A stretch of 64,000 nt of DNA from positions 429,501 through 493,500 of the forward strand of contig BROG01000031.1 in NCBI GenBank assembly GCA_030159075.1. Direction: 5' to 3'. Every line of letters starts with the position of its first letter. Position 1 is the first letter of the stretch. The stretch is from Atrina japonica. Taxonomy: Eukaryota > Mollusca > Bivalvia > Pterioida > Pinnidae. The notes beneath the pieces were generated by a model, which worked only from the letters and a program-made list of their open reading frames with translations, was not told where the DNA came from and made no database searches. Shown piece after piece: positions 1 to 11,639 of this stretch. The translations under genes were made by a program, and so were the position numbers.

Positions 1-92
1 TGACAGTCTAAAAAAGAAACGTTATAAATGTGTCAAAAATTCTTTTTCCTATTTCTATGAAATTAACAAATTTGAATTGTACACTTTTGTAG

Positions 93-187
93 ATCACTCA
101 GATGCAATAAGTTTGTCAATCCATGCAGCTGTTCTGGATGAGAAGATTTTGAAAGAGGAATACCATTTCACATCCTGTCTTCAGTAG
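93..187 (+). CDS. Candidate 3' terminal exon of an unrecognised gene (partial)
   Basis: A pyrimidine-rich acceptor (acacttttgtag) ends at 92. From 95 an open frame of 30 codons runs to a TAG at 185-187. The peptide (HSDAISLSIHAAV then LDEKILKEEYHFTSCLQ) is mixed and amphipathic, not low-complexity, and reads like the C-terminus of a soluble protein. Its first codon would be completed by one base from an upstream exon outside the window. A possible AATAAA signal lies at 821-826. I do not recognise the family. The call rests on the splice site, open frame and composition only. It sits uneasily with the leftward candidate gene at 2253-4754, which would have to overlap it. Confidence 0.4.
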
Positions 188-2252
188 GTTGCCTTTTGAC
201 CAAGATAGAGATGCGTATTACTTGCAAGTCTGTACACAGGAGATGACATATTAGTGGTCATACAAAAGAAGTGAGACTGTGATTGGAATAAACTTTTTTT
301 TCTGTGAAGGCAGATAAGGGTAGGCGTTTCAACAAGTGTACAATAAGCACTCAGGGACTGTGGTCCCATTCATTGGAATTAAGAGCCAAAAGCAAAGATT
401 TTAAGTATGTTCACATAGTTTGCTGAGCACTTCGTGAATATTACAAGACAGCAATGCTCTGACACCAAACTAATTCTTTAAGTTATTTATAGTCAACAGA
501 TGATAGTTTGCATTATTTATTTCAGGTATAAATAGAATGTATATATGGTTTTTGAGATAACTGTTTATTAAATTGTGTCACTGTCAGATACTTTCATTTC
601 ATGTTATATCGGAGGTCATCTATTCTGAGAATTGTCGTATTCCGCTGGGTTTGTTTCCCTGTCCATAATCCCCTAAATTCTAGGTCCAGGGTCCTAAAAT
701 TTGGAAAATGTACAAAATTTTAACGTAAAGCAAAAAGCTTAATTTGACGCATTTGTTTAAAAATACTTTATTCTTTATTTGGAAATTCCAAATTGGGAAT
801 TTTTTAATATTTTAGGGGAAAATAAAGGCCATGTCTTGTAACCAGACCCAAAAATGGCAAAAGAAAATACTTGATAATGATTATTAAACTGATGTGCCAA
901 GAAGTTTGGAGTTTTATCATTTAAACATGGAGTTATTGCACATGCAATTATACTTTGTGTTGATAATTAAATTTATCCAAAAAGGTTTTACGGTGGCACA
1001 TACTATATTTAGAGCCAGTAAATGATTTATTGCAGAGACAATCACAGAATCAGTAAACTGAAACAGAATGTTTTTAATTTTTTTTTTTTAAAATTCATGA
1101 TGCCGTTTTATATTGTGAACTAATGTGTGTATAAACTTCATTTCTGTGTTTATTAACAATATTTCATCACCTATTTTGGCATCAATTTCTGTATTTATCC
1201 TACATTATCAGCTGGATAGCCTAACATATTACATCTATATGTTGGTTAAAGTTAACTCATTTCAGCTGTCATACTATCAGTACTGTGATACCCAGATTAT
1301 TCTCAGAAGAAAATAGGTTTAATAAAAATCTATGAAATTATTTATAAAATACAGGATTTAAAAAACAAATATTGCTGCAAACATTTTTTTCACTTCCCTA
1401 TTCAAATCATTCATTTGTGTAGCAGACTATCAGAAGTATGATTATGAGTCTGTATTATTAAATATTCTGAATCATCTAAAAATTGTCTTTAATTCTCTAC
1501 ATTGTGATAACATAAAAATCAGAATTCATCAAAACTGAAAACAAAGTTGAAGCAAATTTGAAACTGAAATCACTGGCCCTTTATATATCTCTTAAGTCCG
1601 CTCTTAAATTCTTTACTACTGCAACAGTAAGGCATTTTTTACTTTCCTATTTGGGGGGGGGGGGGGGGGGGGGGTGTGTTCTCGTCTTTCACATAGTAAC
1701 AAACACATGTTCATATTTAGTTTTGTTCTCATAAAATCGTGTGTTTTAAGATATTTTGATATGAAATATAATTAATAAAACCCTTTACAACTGTAAAATC
1801 ACATCAATTGGATCACATGCACTTGTTTCTAATTTTTTAACCCCAACCCCCGCCCCCATGGTGACCAGGCCACTGATAGAATCAAGTACTGAAGTAGCCT
1901 ATTTTAGTTTTCTTGGCATTTTTATTACTCACATTTGTTCATTGCGAACATTTTATAAAAGTCCTCACTTCACATTTACATTTCATTTCATTTAGGCCAT
2001 GATTTTCTTTGTCATACAAACATCGACAGTAAGCTCTCTTTCGTCTTATCCGGGTTTTAAATTAAAGCATTTAAATGACTAAGACTATCCGCGTGTTCGA
2101 TTGGTCTTCCCTAAAGTGGAAGCCCGGGTTCAGTATGAATATAATCAGTTATATAGTCAGTACAACTACAACTATACCATCGGAGTTTGACTAGCAATGG
2201 TTTAACTATTTCAGTACAATGTCAAAAGACTGGTCCAACAATTTGTGCTTAC
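188..2252. other. Non-coding stretch, no gene seen
   Basis: AT-rich sequence without a convincing exon on either strand. The start may be 3' UTR of the exon at 93-187. It contains the G-run at 1653-1674. Short open frames at 181-369 (-) and 1125-1316 (+) lack splice context and coding character. Confidence 0.5.
1653..1674 (+). repeat. Poly-G run of 22
   Basis: An uninterrupted run of 22 G follows TT and precedes TGTGTT. Runs like this can form G-quadruplexes and are unstable in length; the exact length may also be an assembly estimate. Confidence 0.9.
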
Positions 2253-2441
2253 CTGCAGTACGAAGTGTTAGGCGATGAGGAGTCAGTGGCACATTTCGTT
2301 GTAATAATGACAGCGGAAATGCTGTCGGATGTCGTCTGGATTCTGACGACTTCGCTCTCGGGACATCGACATCGTAGCGCAAAGATACAACACTTGCAGG
2401 AATTCTCATTTTCTCTAAATTTTCCCCGGATTTTCTACTAA
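2253..2441 (-). CDS. Candidate internal exon, leftward gene, product unknown
   Basis: On the minus strand an open frame ends at a strong donor (CTGCAG|GTAAGC, exon edge 2253). A possible acceptor (aacggcctcag, weak pyrimidine tract) puts the 5' edge at 2441. The exon is then 189 nt and phase 1 at both ends. The peptide includes MRIPASVVSLRYDVDV and a Ser/Pro/Arg-rich second half. The sequence is CpG-richer than its surroundings. Alternatively this is a first exon starting at the ATG at 2482-2484 in the same frame. The one base left by the exon at 4655-4754 joins this exon in frame, so the two may belong to one transcript. The family is not recognised. Confidence 0.33.
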
Positions 2442-2484
2442 CTGAGGCCGTTAAATCCGTTTTTGAACGACACAAGGGCCCCAT

Positions 2485-4654
2485 GTATCCGGTGATTTAC
2501 TCTTAACACATTTTTTAAAATGTCTCTAGTCAGCTCATTTTGGTCCAGTCCTTCTATTTTTTCAAGACTTCATATCAGAACAATATTGACTCCACGTGTT
2601 CAATTTTACATTTTCTTCATGTATAAGATATCCAAACATACATTACACACTTGTTGCACACTAATCCTCTCTATGCAGTCCGAGTAGTAAATATTAATAA
2701 TAACGCGCCGATATCATTGCCTACCTTTGTTTCTTTAGTTTTGTCATATCACCGAAAGTTGAAAGACTGTTATGTTTTGTACTAAAGTTTCATTTTATTG
2801 ATATTATTAAAAGGCCGAGCAAGAGGTATACAATAATGAATGTAATCAGTCTTTTTAGGTAAAGAGTTTGATAACTTATGGAGAATACGATTAAACTAAC
2901 CACGCGTAGCTTAATTCCAAACTACGATAGTGTACATAGTGCTGTCATTAATCATACAGATCTACAGACTAAAGAATCCTTTTACAGAGATTGTATATAG
3001 AACTTCAAAAAGTGTTAACTAGACTTGGATTAACATGGAATCTTTGTAATGTATTGATATATGGGTAACATTAGATGTATGAAAGTTCTTGGGACGGGGG
3101 TCACCCCCCTTTTTTAGGAAAGCAAGAGCGTGAAATAAAACGAGCAAAATTGAATGTTTTTTATTATCATTTTAAATATCAATAATAGTTGCCAATTCCG
3201 ACTGGGTGTAGTAATTAAAGACATAATATCTCTCAGTCCGGCCAAATAATGATTTATTGTATATCATGTGGAATTTACAATTTATTGATTTCTACAATAT
3301 TGTATATGTAACGATGTATTATAAATCGACATGTATTTGTGGTAAATGAAGGTCGTTCTATGTTATTTCGGTGGTTAGAGAGAATGTCTCGCAAGAGGAG
3401 GATCCTTTAATCGGTTACTTTTTCGGGTCGTACTGTTCTTGAGACCCTTTTAAACAAGCCAGGGTTGTTCTTACGTCATTGTAATAGAACAATGAGAAGA
3501 AAATCAAGATTGCCCCAGTACTACTGTAGTGTTCTAATAATTTTAATTACTTGGTGAGTGGTGAAGACAAAAACTTGTCATGTTTTAATTTCTATAGATT
3601 TACCACCCACCCAGTAATTTCCAAAAATAAATATAACACTAGTCCTTAGCGCAGGTCAGACTTTGTGAAACTGCATTTATGACTTGTGAGGCATTCCATC
3701 TACCAAAGTCACGGCTTTCCGATCCACGTCGTTCCTATAACTGTGTCAGTAACGGAGTGGACCGGAAAATCATGACTTGGGAAGATGGAGGCATCCCTGT
3801 AAATGAAACATATCTTTGAAAACATTAAAGAAGAATAAATTAAATGTGTTATATATTTAGGAAAAAGACTCAGCCGACCATCCACCCTGTCCTACGCTAA
3901 TTCTCCAATTTATCGAACAGTCCTACAATCTATCTCTAACAACATTAAATCTCTATTTACAATTTTAATACATACATTTCCAACAATTAAAATGCACTAA
4001 AATAAATCTCAGTCAACACGTTTATTCTGTTAATGGCGGATTTGGAGCTAAAAGTATTACAAATTGACATGTTGGAGGGAAAACGGCACTTACATGGACA
4101 GGTCGCCAGAAAAGTTTTTATATGGTTGTCTTAATGTTATCATTGTTTTTTCACTATTCATTTAATATTTTCACTTTTATTGGTGTATTATCAGCTGTTG
4201 GTGAAGTGTCATGAATTGTATCCGTCATTTGACAATACAGATGGAGTTATGTCCCTTGCCATATTACAGTTTTATATACCGCTGATATTTTTAATTTTGT
4301 GAAATTTAAACATGCATAGTCGTCATTCGTGTATGTCTGAATTTCACAAAATTACAAATATGTCTTAGCCATGGGACAGTTACTACAAATCGAGACAATT
4401 TGACCGACATGCCCTAGATCAACATATAATAATAGGCCTACATCGCATATGGTATGGTAGTACTTCAAAACCTCAAGCCTAGTACATTATTCCTTACATT
4501 CTACGTTCACTGTAAGATAGGCCTACTTCAACATGTACTCTATCAATGTAGGCCTACAAAGTCAGAAGATCCTATGTCAGTATGTAAGGTCTAAAAAGCT
4601 GCAATAAAGAGTAAAGTCTACTAAAGAAAAGCAACTCTATTCACAATGCCTTAC
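2485..4654. other. Unique, CpG-richer stretch; no firm gene
   Basis: If the leftward model is right, most of this is its intron. CpG dinucleotides and unique sequence are more frequent here than further right. Apart from the small ORF at 4033-4134 I see no supported exon and no tandem array. Confidence 0.4.
4033..4134 (+). CDS. Small ORF or possible first exon, weak
   Basis: An ATG in the context TTAATGGCGGAT opens a 33-residue frame ending in TAA. It begins MADLELKVLQIDMLEGKRH. The GCG second codon and charged helix-like start resemble many animal N-termini. A weak donor (CAG|GTCGCC) follows codon 23, which would make it a phase-0 first exon. That phase does not fit the first visible exon of the FAM234-like gene. 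Chance is a real alternative at this length. Confidence 0.18.
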   Translation: MADLELKVLQIDMLEGKRHLHGQVARKVFIWLS

Positions 4655-4754
4655 CGTTTTCGAAAGCGTTATATATAATTCTTGGTAATAATGTTTTCCG
4701 GGAATGTAGATGTCTGGACATCTGTCCTCTGCATGAAGGATTAATTAGGGTCAT
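4655..4754 (-). CDS. Candidate first coding exon, leftward gene, product unknown
   Basis: The minus strand reads ATG at 4752-4754 in a good initiation context (ACCGCCATGA), then 33 codons, ending at a donor ACG|GTAAGG (exon edge 4655, phase 1). The peptide begins MTLINPSCRGQMSRHLHS and ends RIIYNAFEN plus one base. The same frame is open upstream to a TGA at 4860-4862 but has no other ATG, so the exon could instead be internal and start near 4842. The phase matches the candidate exon at 2253-2441. CRE-like sites lie about 130 bp upstream. The family is not recognised. Confidence 0.33.
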
Positions 4755-4859
4755 GGCGGTTATAAATATATCTTTAACAAGCTGAGTAGAGTCTGTATCA
4801 CCCGAGTCCTTGTGTTGTTGTTGCTCCAAAATGGTGTTGATACTGTTACGGCAAAATGA

Positions 4860-4892
4860 TCACGTCATCACCGTGGAAATAGGATGACGTCA
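4860..4892. promoter_or_regulatory. CRE-like palindrome in CpG-richer patch
   Basis: A perfect CRE octamer TGACGTCA lies at 4885-4892, with a half site (ACGTCA) about 25 bp to the left. It is 5' of the leftward candidate exon at 4655-4754, in a stretch with several CpG and ACGT steps up to about 5000. A promoter role is inferred from position and motif only. Confidence 0.3.
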
Positions 4893-5348
4893 TCAACCAT
4901 TCGTGGTTTTTCGGTCATGTTCGGCGTCTTGACGACGTCCCGTGATACGTGATTGATAACGAACTGTTTTTTTTTCACGTGACGCTTGCGATGTAGACCA
5001 AAACATTACATTTAGCCCAACATCTTTCCTTTAATTACATGGTAACCTAATACTGACATTTCATAGTACATCAAATTATATCTTATGGGATACTACTACT
5101 AAAAAATCAACTGACTAGTAGTCAGTGATTAATTTAAAAATAACGACAGCTAGAACATAGTATGAGGTTTTCTTATTTACGTTACCCTTTTCATTCACAT
5201 GGCTTGTGCGCAGTTTTATTCATATTAAACCCCAGCGATTGAGAGGTCTGCAGTCTTGTGTTTCTTGCCCAGTAAGAATCTTTACATGTGGTTTCTATAA
5301 AACTCTACAAAGAATGTGACAGGACCTAAATTACTAGTCCTCATATAG

Positions 5349-5439
5349 TTACAGCGGCAACGAGAAACGTATTTTACTATTTTGAAAAAGACGAAAGAAA
5401 AATCAAAATATCTAAATACCATCTTCGTTGCCGCTGTAA
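5349..5439. mobile_element. Short inverted-repeat (MITE-like) element
   Basis: A 15-bp perfect inverted repeat TTACAGCGGCAACGA lies at 5349-5363 and, reversed, at 5425-5439, enclosing about 60 bp. The flanks are AT-rich and no clear target duplication is visible. The architecture fits a small non-autonomous DNA element. Confidence 0.5.
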
Positions 5440-5628
5440 AAACTACCCCAAGTGGCGTAACAGTGTTATAAATTTATCAAGGTATCCGCGCATTTCTTCA
5501 ACACAGCCGGGAAACTGTTACCAATTTATTATTCAAATAGTTTCAATTTCACGATCGTACATATAGCATTATTATAAACTGACACTGTTTAGTCATGTCA
5601 AGTGCAGCAAGTGAGTGGATATGGTATA

Positions 5629-5846
5629 CAGGGCCGTAACTATGGTCCGAAAACAGATGATGCAAGGGTTTGGGCCACCGACTGAGGCTCCCTAAGTTGA
5701 GGTGCAGGGAGAAGCCCCTTTGGAGAAAATTGAACATTTAGATAAAAATAACACTGTTTCCAAATATTTCCATGACATTATTTATAAAAAAGATAATTTT
5801 AAAAAATGACAAAAATCAGATTGCCTCATAGGCAGCTACGACCCTG
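5629..5846. mobile_element. MITE-like element, CAGGG...CCCTG ends
   Basis: The left end CAGGGCCGTAACT and the reversed right end CAGGGTCGTAGCT match at 11 of 13 positions. They bound about 218 bp in AT-rich flanks. No clean 8-bp target duplication is visible, so superfamily assignment is open. Confidence 0.45.
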
Positions 5847-6155
5847 ATATATCATTTACAACATGTTTTGTAATTTTGGAACTAATGTCATATTTTTATC
5901 ATAGTGTCAAAAAATCTTAAAGTATCAAAAACATCTCAGTTATTGCACGGGTCTTCCAAATCAGCTTACCGTTAGGCGTAGGTCCGATTGTAACGCAAAC
6001 TTACACTAACAACCGGCGAACTCTAACGCACAAAGCCACACGATTTATCTCCCTTGTTCATTTTGTTCTCCAACTCAAAGTAGTAACAGTTACTCAACGT
6101 TAATTTTGAACTTTATGAGAGAATTTCAGACGTTCAGATCATTAAATCATTAAGG

Positions 6156-6160
<5 letters not shown>

Positions 6161-6249
<89 letters not shown>
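6161..6249. repeat. (AT)n microsatellite
   Basis: An uninterrupted AT dinucleotide run of about 44 copies. The open frame across it is an artefact of the repeat. Confidence 0.95.
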
Positions 6250-6254
<5 letters not shown>

Positions 6255-6258
6255 CATA

Positions 6259-6390
6259 GGCGTCGGAACCGCGGGGGGGGGGCTTAGCCACCCCCCCCCC
6301 CACTTTTTTGTAAATATAGACATAGAACATAGACGTTTCTGGCGTGTGTATGTGTTTTAAGTTGGTTTAGCCCCCCACTTCCGACGCTGA

Positions 6391-6391
<1 letters not shown>
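6259..6391. mobile_element. Inverted-repeat element between two AT tracts
   Basis: GCGTCGGAA at 6260-6268 is matched by TTCCGACGC at 6379-6387. An inner pair, GGCTTAGCC at 6281-6289 and GGTTTAGCC at 6364-6372, is also inverted. G- and C-runs lie inside the arms. AT microsatellites flank both sides (6161-6249 and 6393-6430), as expected if it inserted into one AT tract. Confidence 0.5.

Positions 6392-6392
<1 letters not shown>

Positions 6393-6430
<38 letters not shown>
6393..6430. repeat. (AT)n microsatellite, second block
   Basis: About 19 AT copies directly right of the inverted-repeat element. It may be the other half of the tract that starts at 6161. Confidence 0.9.
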
Positions 6431-6433
<3 letters not shown>

Positions 6434-6912
6434 AATATTCAATCAAGAATTTTTCTTTTTAGTTTTCTTCAGAAGAACTGTTTACTTGCCACTGCACCCA
6501 GTTATATAACCTCTACAAACAACAACTCCACTATACATGTAAGAAAATTGTTTATACTTCCTACTGCATGCAATTATATCACATCTTGACCCATTTGTTC
6601 ATCTTTTGGTTAAATTCAACCAACAGTTAAATATAACCCTCAGTTTGATATGGTAACCAAGGATTATATTACCAGCTAGGATTAAAATATTGATAACAGT
6701 GCCAATATACTTCAGACAGTCTGAAAAAAATAACCCTTAATTGTCTAACATAAGTAACTGAGCCTCAAAGTTTGGCTAAATTTCCCATATTTTACCAATG
6801 GTTTATTCATAGTTGAATTTAACCAATTATTTAGGAACAGCATTTAATCAAAGGTTAAATTTTAACCCTTGGTAATATTTAATCGAGAGTTAAAATTTAA
6901 CCAATAAATGAA

Positions 6913-7974
6913 CAACTGTATACAGACAGCTTCATTTATAATTATTACAAACACATCAACTGTATACAGACAGCTTCATTTATAATTATTACAAACACAT
7001 TACTTGTATACAGACAGCTTCATTTATAATTATTACAAACACATCAACTGTATACAGACAGCTTCATTTATAATTATTACAAACACATCAACTGTATACA
7101 GACAGCTTCATTTATAATTATTACAAACACATCAACTGTATACAGACAGCTTCATTTATAATTATTACAAACACATCAACTGTATACAGACAGCTTCATT
7201 TCTAATTATTACAAACACATCAACTGTATACAGACAGCTTCATTTCTAATTATTACAAACACATCAACTGTATACAGACAGCTTCATTTATAATTATTAC
7301 AAACACATCAACTGTATACAGACAGCTTCATTTATGATTATTACAAACACATCAACTGTATACAGACAGCTTCATTTATAATTATTACAAACACATCAAC
7401 TGTATACAGACAGCTTCATGTATAATTATTACGAACACATCAACTGTATACAGACAGCTTCATTTATAATTATTACAAACACATTACTTGTATACAGACA
7501 GCTTCATTTATAATTATTACAAACACATCAACTGTATACAGACAGCTTCATTTATAATTATTACAAACACATTACTTGTATACAGACAGCTTCATTTATA
7601 ATTATTACAAACACATCAACTGTATACAGACAGCTTCATTTATAATTATTACAAACACATCAACTGTATACAGACAGCTTCATTTATAATTATTACAAAC
7701 ACATCAACTGTATACAGACAGCTTCATTTATAATTATTACAAACACATCAACTGTATACAGACAGCTTCATTTATAATTATTACAAACACATCAACTGTA
7801 TACAGACAGCTTCATTTATAATTATTACAAACACATCAACTGTATACAGACAGCTTCATTTATAATTATTACAAACACATCAACTGTATACAGACAGCTT
7901 CATTTATAATTATTACAAACACATCAACTGTATACAGACAGCTTCATTTATAATTATTACAAACACATCAACTG
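6913..7974. repeat. 44-bp minisatellite, 24 copies
   Basis: The unit starts CAACTGTATACAGACAGC and continues to ACAAACACAT. 24 units fit exactly between 6913 and 7968, with a partial unit after. Copies differ by single bases; a recurrent variant replaces CAACT with TTACT. No unique spacers occur, so it is not a CRISPR array. Confidence 0.95.
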
Positions 7975-8536
7975 CACTTAAAGTGATACATTAAATTACA
8001 CTATAATGGGACATTTATCAGTTGTCCAAATGGACATTTTTATAATGTAGTATACTCCTGTATATAGCACAGATACACGATTTTAATTTTTTTTATTCTC
8101 AGATCAGTCCATTTAACTATTTTAGCTCAGTGGCTCCATTGTGGCTCTGTATGAGATTCATAACAAGTGTTTAATACAAAATAGCTTTATATAAAATTTT
8201 ATTTTTTTATAAAAAATCAAAGAAAAATATAAAGGTACTAAATTTGATATTTGATATCCAGAAGTTGATTAAATATTGTAAACCATTTTCAGGTGTTAAA
8301 CAACAAAAAACCAAGGAAACAAAATGGATGAGTTCTGTAGAAAGATGGCAAGTTCAAGGTTATTCAAGGCGAGAATTTAAATATGCAGTAACTGTTCCTT
8401 GTTAATTCCATACAACATTGAACATTGTCAAATATGAATGCCATCGTCTTCAATTTTTCGTTTGTTTGCTTGTTGTTGTTTTTGTATTGTTTGTATGTTT
8501 GTTGTTTATCAGAATATGTGAGAAAACTTTCATGGT
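7975..8536. other. Unique non-coding stretch
   Basis: AT-rich sequence between the 44-bp array and the first copy of the 459-bp element. No gene or clear element seen. Confidence 0.5.
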
Positions 8537-8540
8537 TATA

Positions 8541-8999
8541 GGAAAAACACCTGCTTTGTTTACAACATGGGCGCAGACATTTTGGACACCCAAAGTTGTG
8601 CGGAGGGTAAAATGAGCCCAGAGATCTGATTGGTCATTAAATGAAAAAATTAGTTTTGCCATTAATAAGTGAAATTAAGGTGATAAAAAAGATACATGAA
8701 TATTGGTAGTACTTTGGAAATTATAGGGTTGACGGATGAAAATTGAAAGGGAGGGGTCATATGAAAATAGATATTTTCCTTTGGTGCGGAATACTACGAG
8801 TTGTAAACAAGTGAAAATTTGAAGTAGAAATGCAACGGCAACCTATACTTTTGATTGCATATTTTGTTATCCAAAATATTGATCTTTCAGCACAGGGTAC
8901 TTATTTGACCCAGATTTAATAAACATGGGAGTGACAGTGACCTGAAGTTTTGTAAATTAGCATTGAGGCCTATGGGAAAATATTTGGTGGTGTCTGTCC
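8541..8999. mobile_element. 459-bp duplicated element, copy 1
   Basis: Identical to 10997-11455 except for one visible substitution (ATCCAAAAT versus ATCAAAAAT) and with no indel. The ends are weak inverted repeats: GGAAAAACACC at left and GGACAGACACC when the right end is reversed, 9 of 11 matching. TATA flanks both sides of this copy (8537-8540 and 9000-9003), which would be a 4-bp target duplication. Small open frames within it on both strands are not credible proteins. Best read as a recently active non-autonomous DNA element; a plain segmental duplication is the alternative. Confidence 0.6.
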
Positions 9000-9003
9000 T
9001 ATA

Positions 9004-10992
9004 GAGAAATGCACATTTGACACATGTAGGCTGGATGAAGCCTTAAAATAAGTCATTTCTCTCGTTTTTATCACCTAAGTTTGTAATTCATTCACTTTTA
9101 ATCATACTTTTAAACAGATTTGAGGGTCTCTATGAAATGGGGCACCTGTTGGGGGTCCACAAGGTGCAAATTTAATAGGTGTGCTGCCTCTACACACATT
9201 ATTATGCATTTTTTGCATATTGAGATCTCTTAATTTTATCTGTATGTTTTATATTACACCTAGAACTAATATTTTATCATTTATTGGTCAAAATTCCATC
9301 TGTACTTGGAAAATTCAAGTATACCCCCACCCTCTCCTACAAACATGCACATGTTCTTTTATAAAAAATCATATAGTTATGGTTATGCATAGTGACTAAT
9401 TTTAGCAAAATATTTTGGAAATGATGTTTCTATTGTAAATTTTAACTCATTTGAATTAAAATCAGACCTTTTTGAGGTAAAGACTGGTTGATTTTCTTCT
9501 TTTGAGGGCAAAATCTACATATTGGACCATGTCATTTTACTCGTGCAGTGTATTTTGTACCTTTAGCTGTATATATGTACTGTATCTGAAGGGTAAAAAC
9601 CATCTCATTTTTAAGAAAATTGTATTAAACTGCATTTCAGCATTTAAGTCTCATCAGTAAAAATATTTCATCATGCCATATACACTGAAAACAGTATAAA
9701 AATTAATTTAAATCCCCCCCCCCCCTGATCTGTACACAAGAATTTCCACATTGTGGTTAGGTCATATTGTGTTAAATTTGGGTAATAGATAATTTGTAAG
9801 TAAAAAAATTCTGTAGAAATAGGGCGCTTTAACATTTTTTTTCATAATCTATCAACATTTTAACCTGTAGAAGGAATATTTCAATTTCTTAAATCCAGGA
9901 AATATTGTCCAATAAGAGATTTTTATCTAATTATCATACTCAAGTACCTGTAAAGGTAATTATAAAGTATCAATTATATTTTTTTTCTGTATTAACTCAT
10001 CTAATATTCATTCAAGTTGCATGTTTTCATAAGTTTTCTAAATATTCAGTCATGCATTTTTTGTTTGAATCACTTTTTTCACCCCCCCTTCCAGCAAATG
10101 TCACTTAACACTCTCTTGGGGTCATACCAGACAAAAATTAACACCTGATATTGACTTTTACTGGTTTCAAAACTTAGTATAATTAAAATTTGACTTAGTT
10201 TTTCATCTGAAACAGAACTATAGATATATGTCATATCCTTTTAAAAGCAATTTGACTAGCATTTTGCACCATTTAAGTGTCAGTCATTTTAAGTCAGACT
10301 CAGTTATCTGCCCTCTGTATTTAATTAGTTATATCATGAGACTGTAATTAAGGGATGAAACAAAACATGGACATGTCTGAAAATGATTACATAACATATT
10401 TTATATAAATGAACACAATAAGTCTATTGAAATGTGTTGTATGTAAGGGTATCCCCTCCCAGAAGTTTTACACTTTTATTAAGGGTGCACTTCATTCCTT
10501 GTCAATAAAAGCAATTTGATGATATAAAAAATGACATGGTTTACTTTTGAGTGAGCTTCAGAAATTCTTCTTTACTTCTGGCGACTAATTGGTTCCATGC
10601 TCATTAAGAAATGATCCAAATTTTAAGTTTTTGTGAAGAAAATGGTATATTTTGTCACTTTTTCCATTATTAAGGGGTACCGTCTACCCTTATTTCATAT
10701 CATGGTCAATATTGGTAAATAATGGTATGAAATCATTCAAAATAATGAAGTGTATGTGTTACAGACAATTCTGAATGAAAATCATGAAAGAAAAACAGAC
10801 AACTTCTTCATATAATGTATTTATTTGTTAATATCAATGAATGGGATTGAGAGGTAGGGGTGTGACACATTATAGACTGTGTTTCTCTTCAGGTTGGGTT
10901 CCCATCCTCATTATTAAGGGGGCTTGGTGTTCAGTTAATGAGATTTCCAAAAAATGCAAAATGACCATTTTTGGCAATGTTGTGGATAAATC
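9004..10992. other. Unique non-coding stretch
   Basis: AT-rich sequence between the two copies of the 459-bp element. No gene seen; open frames are short and lysine/phenylalanine-rich, typical of AT-rich non-coding DNA. Confidence 0.5.
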
Positions 10993-10996
10993 TATA

Positions 10997-11455
10997 GGAA
11001 AAACACCTGCTTTGTTTACAACATGGGCGCAGACATTTTGGACACCCAAAGTTGTGCGGAGGGTAAAATGAGCCCAGAGATCTGATTGGTCATTAAATGA
11101 AAAAATTAGTTTTGCCATTAATAAGTGAAATTAAGGTGATAAAAAAGATACATGAATATTGGTAGTACTTTGGAAATTATAGGGTTGACGGATGAAAATT
11201 GAAAGGGAGGGGTCATATGAAAATAGATATTTTCCTTTGGTGCGGAATACTACGAGTTGTAAACAAGTGAAAATTTGAAGTAGAAATGCAACGGCAACCT
11301 ATACTTTTGATTGCATATTTTGTTATCAAAAATATTGATCTTTCAGCACAGGGTACTTATTTGACCCAGATTTAATAAACATGGGAGTGACAGTGACCTG
11401 AAGTTTTGTAAATTAGCATTGAGGCCTATGGGAAAATATTTGGTGGTGTCTGTCC
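10997..11455. mobile_element. 459-bp duplicated element, copy 2
   Basis: Same orientation as copy 1 and 2456 bp to its right. TATA precedes it (10993-10996) but ATTG follows, so the target duplication suggested for copy 1 is not reproduced at this right end. The near-identity implies very recent origin or gene conversion. Confidence 0.6.
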
Positions 11456-11639
11456 ATTGGTCTTTATACAAAAAGGAACCTTCAATGAATTTATATTAGA
11501 CCCTCAAAGGCTTATGACTTAGTTTAGATCTCAAATGTTTGCTATTTCACTTTGTCAGTAACCCCAAATTGTGACATTTATTTTTAAATTTTGACATTTT
11601 CCTATTATTTCAAAATGATCAAAGAAGTCTCAGTACATT

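Noticed and set aside
2187..2441. 84-residue plus-strand frame opposite the minus candidate exon
   Set aside because: No donor or stop context fitting a gene; the minus frame has better codon character and a strong donor.
6913..7974. Possible CRISPR array (regular 44-bp period)
   Set aside because: The whole unit repeats with no unique spacers, and the surroundings are animal-like DNA.
8418..11118. Short shared peptide frames in both copies of the 459-bp element
   Set aside because: The shared peptide follows simply from near-identical DNA; different upstream sequence supplies the start in each case.
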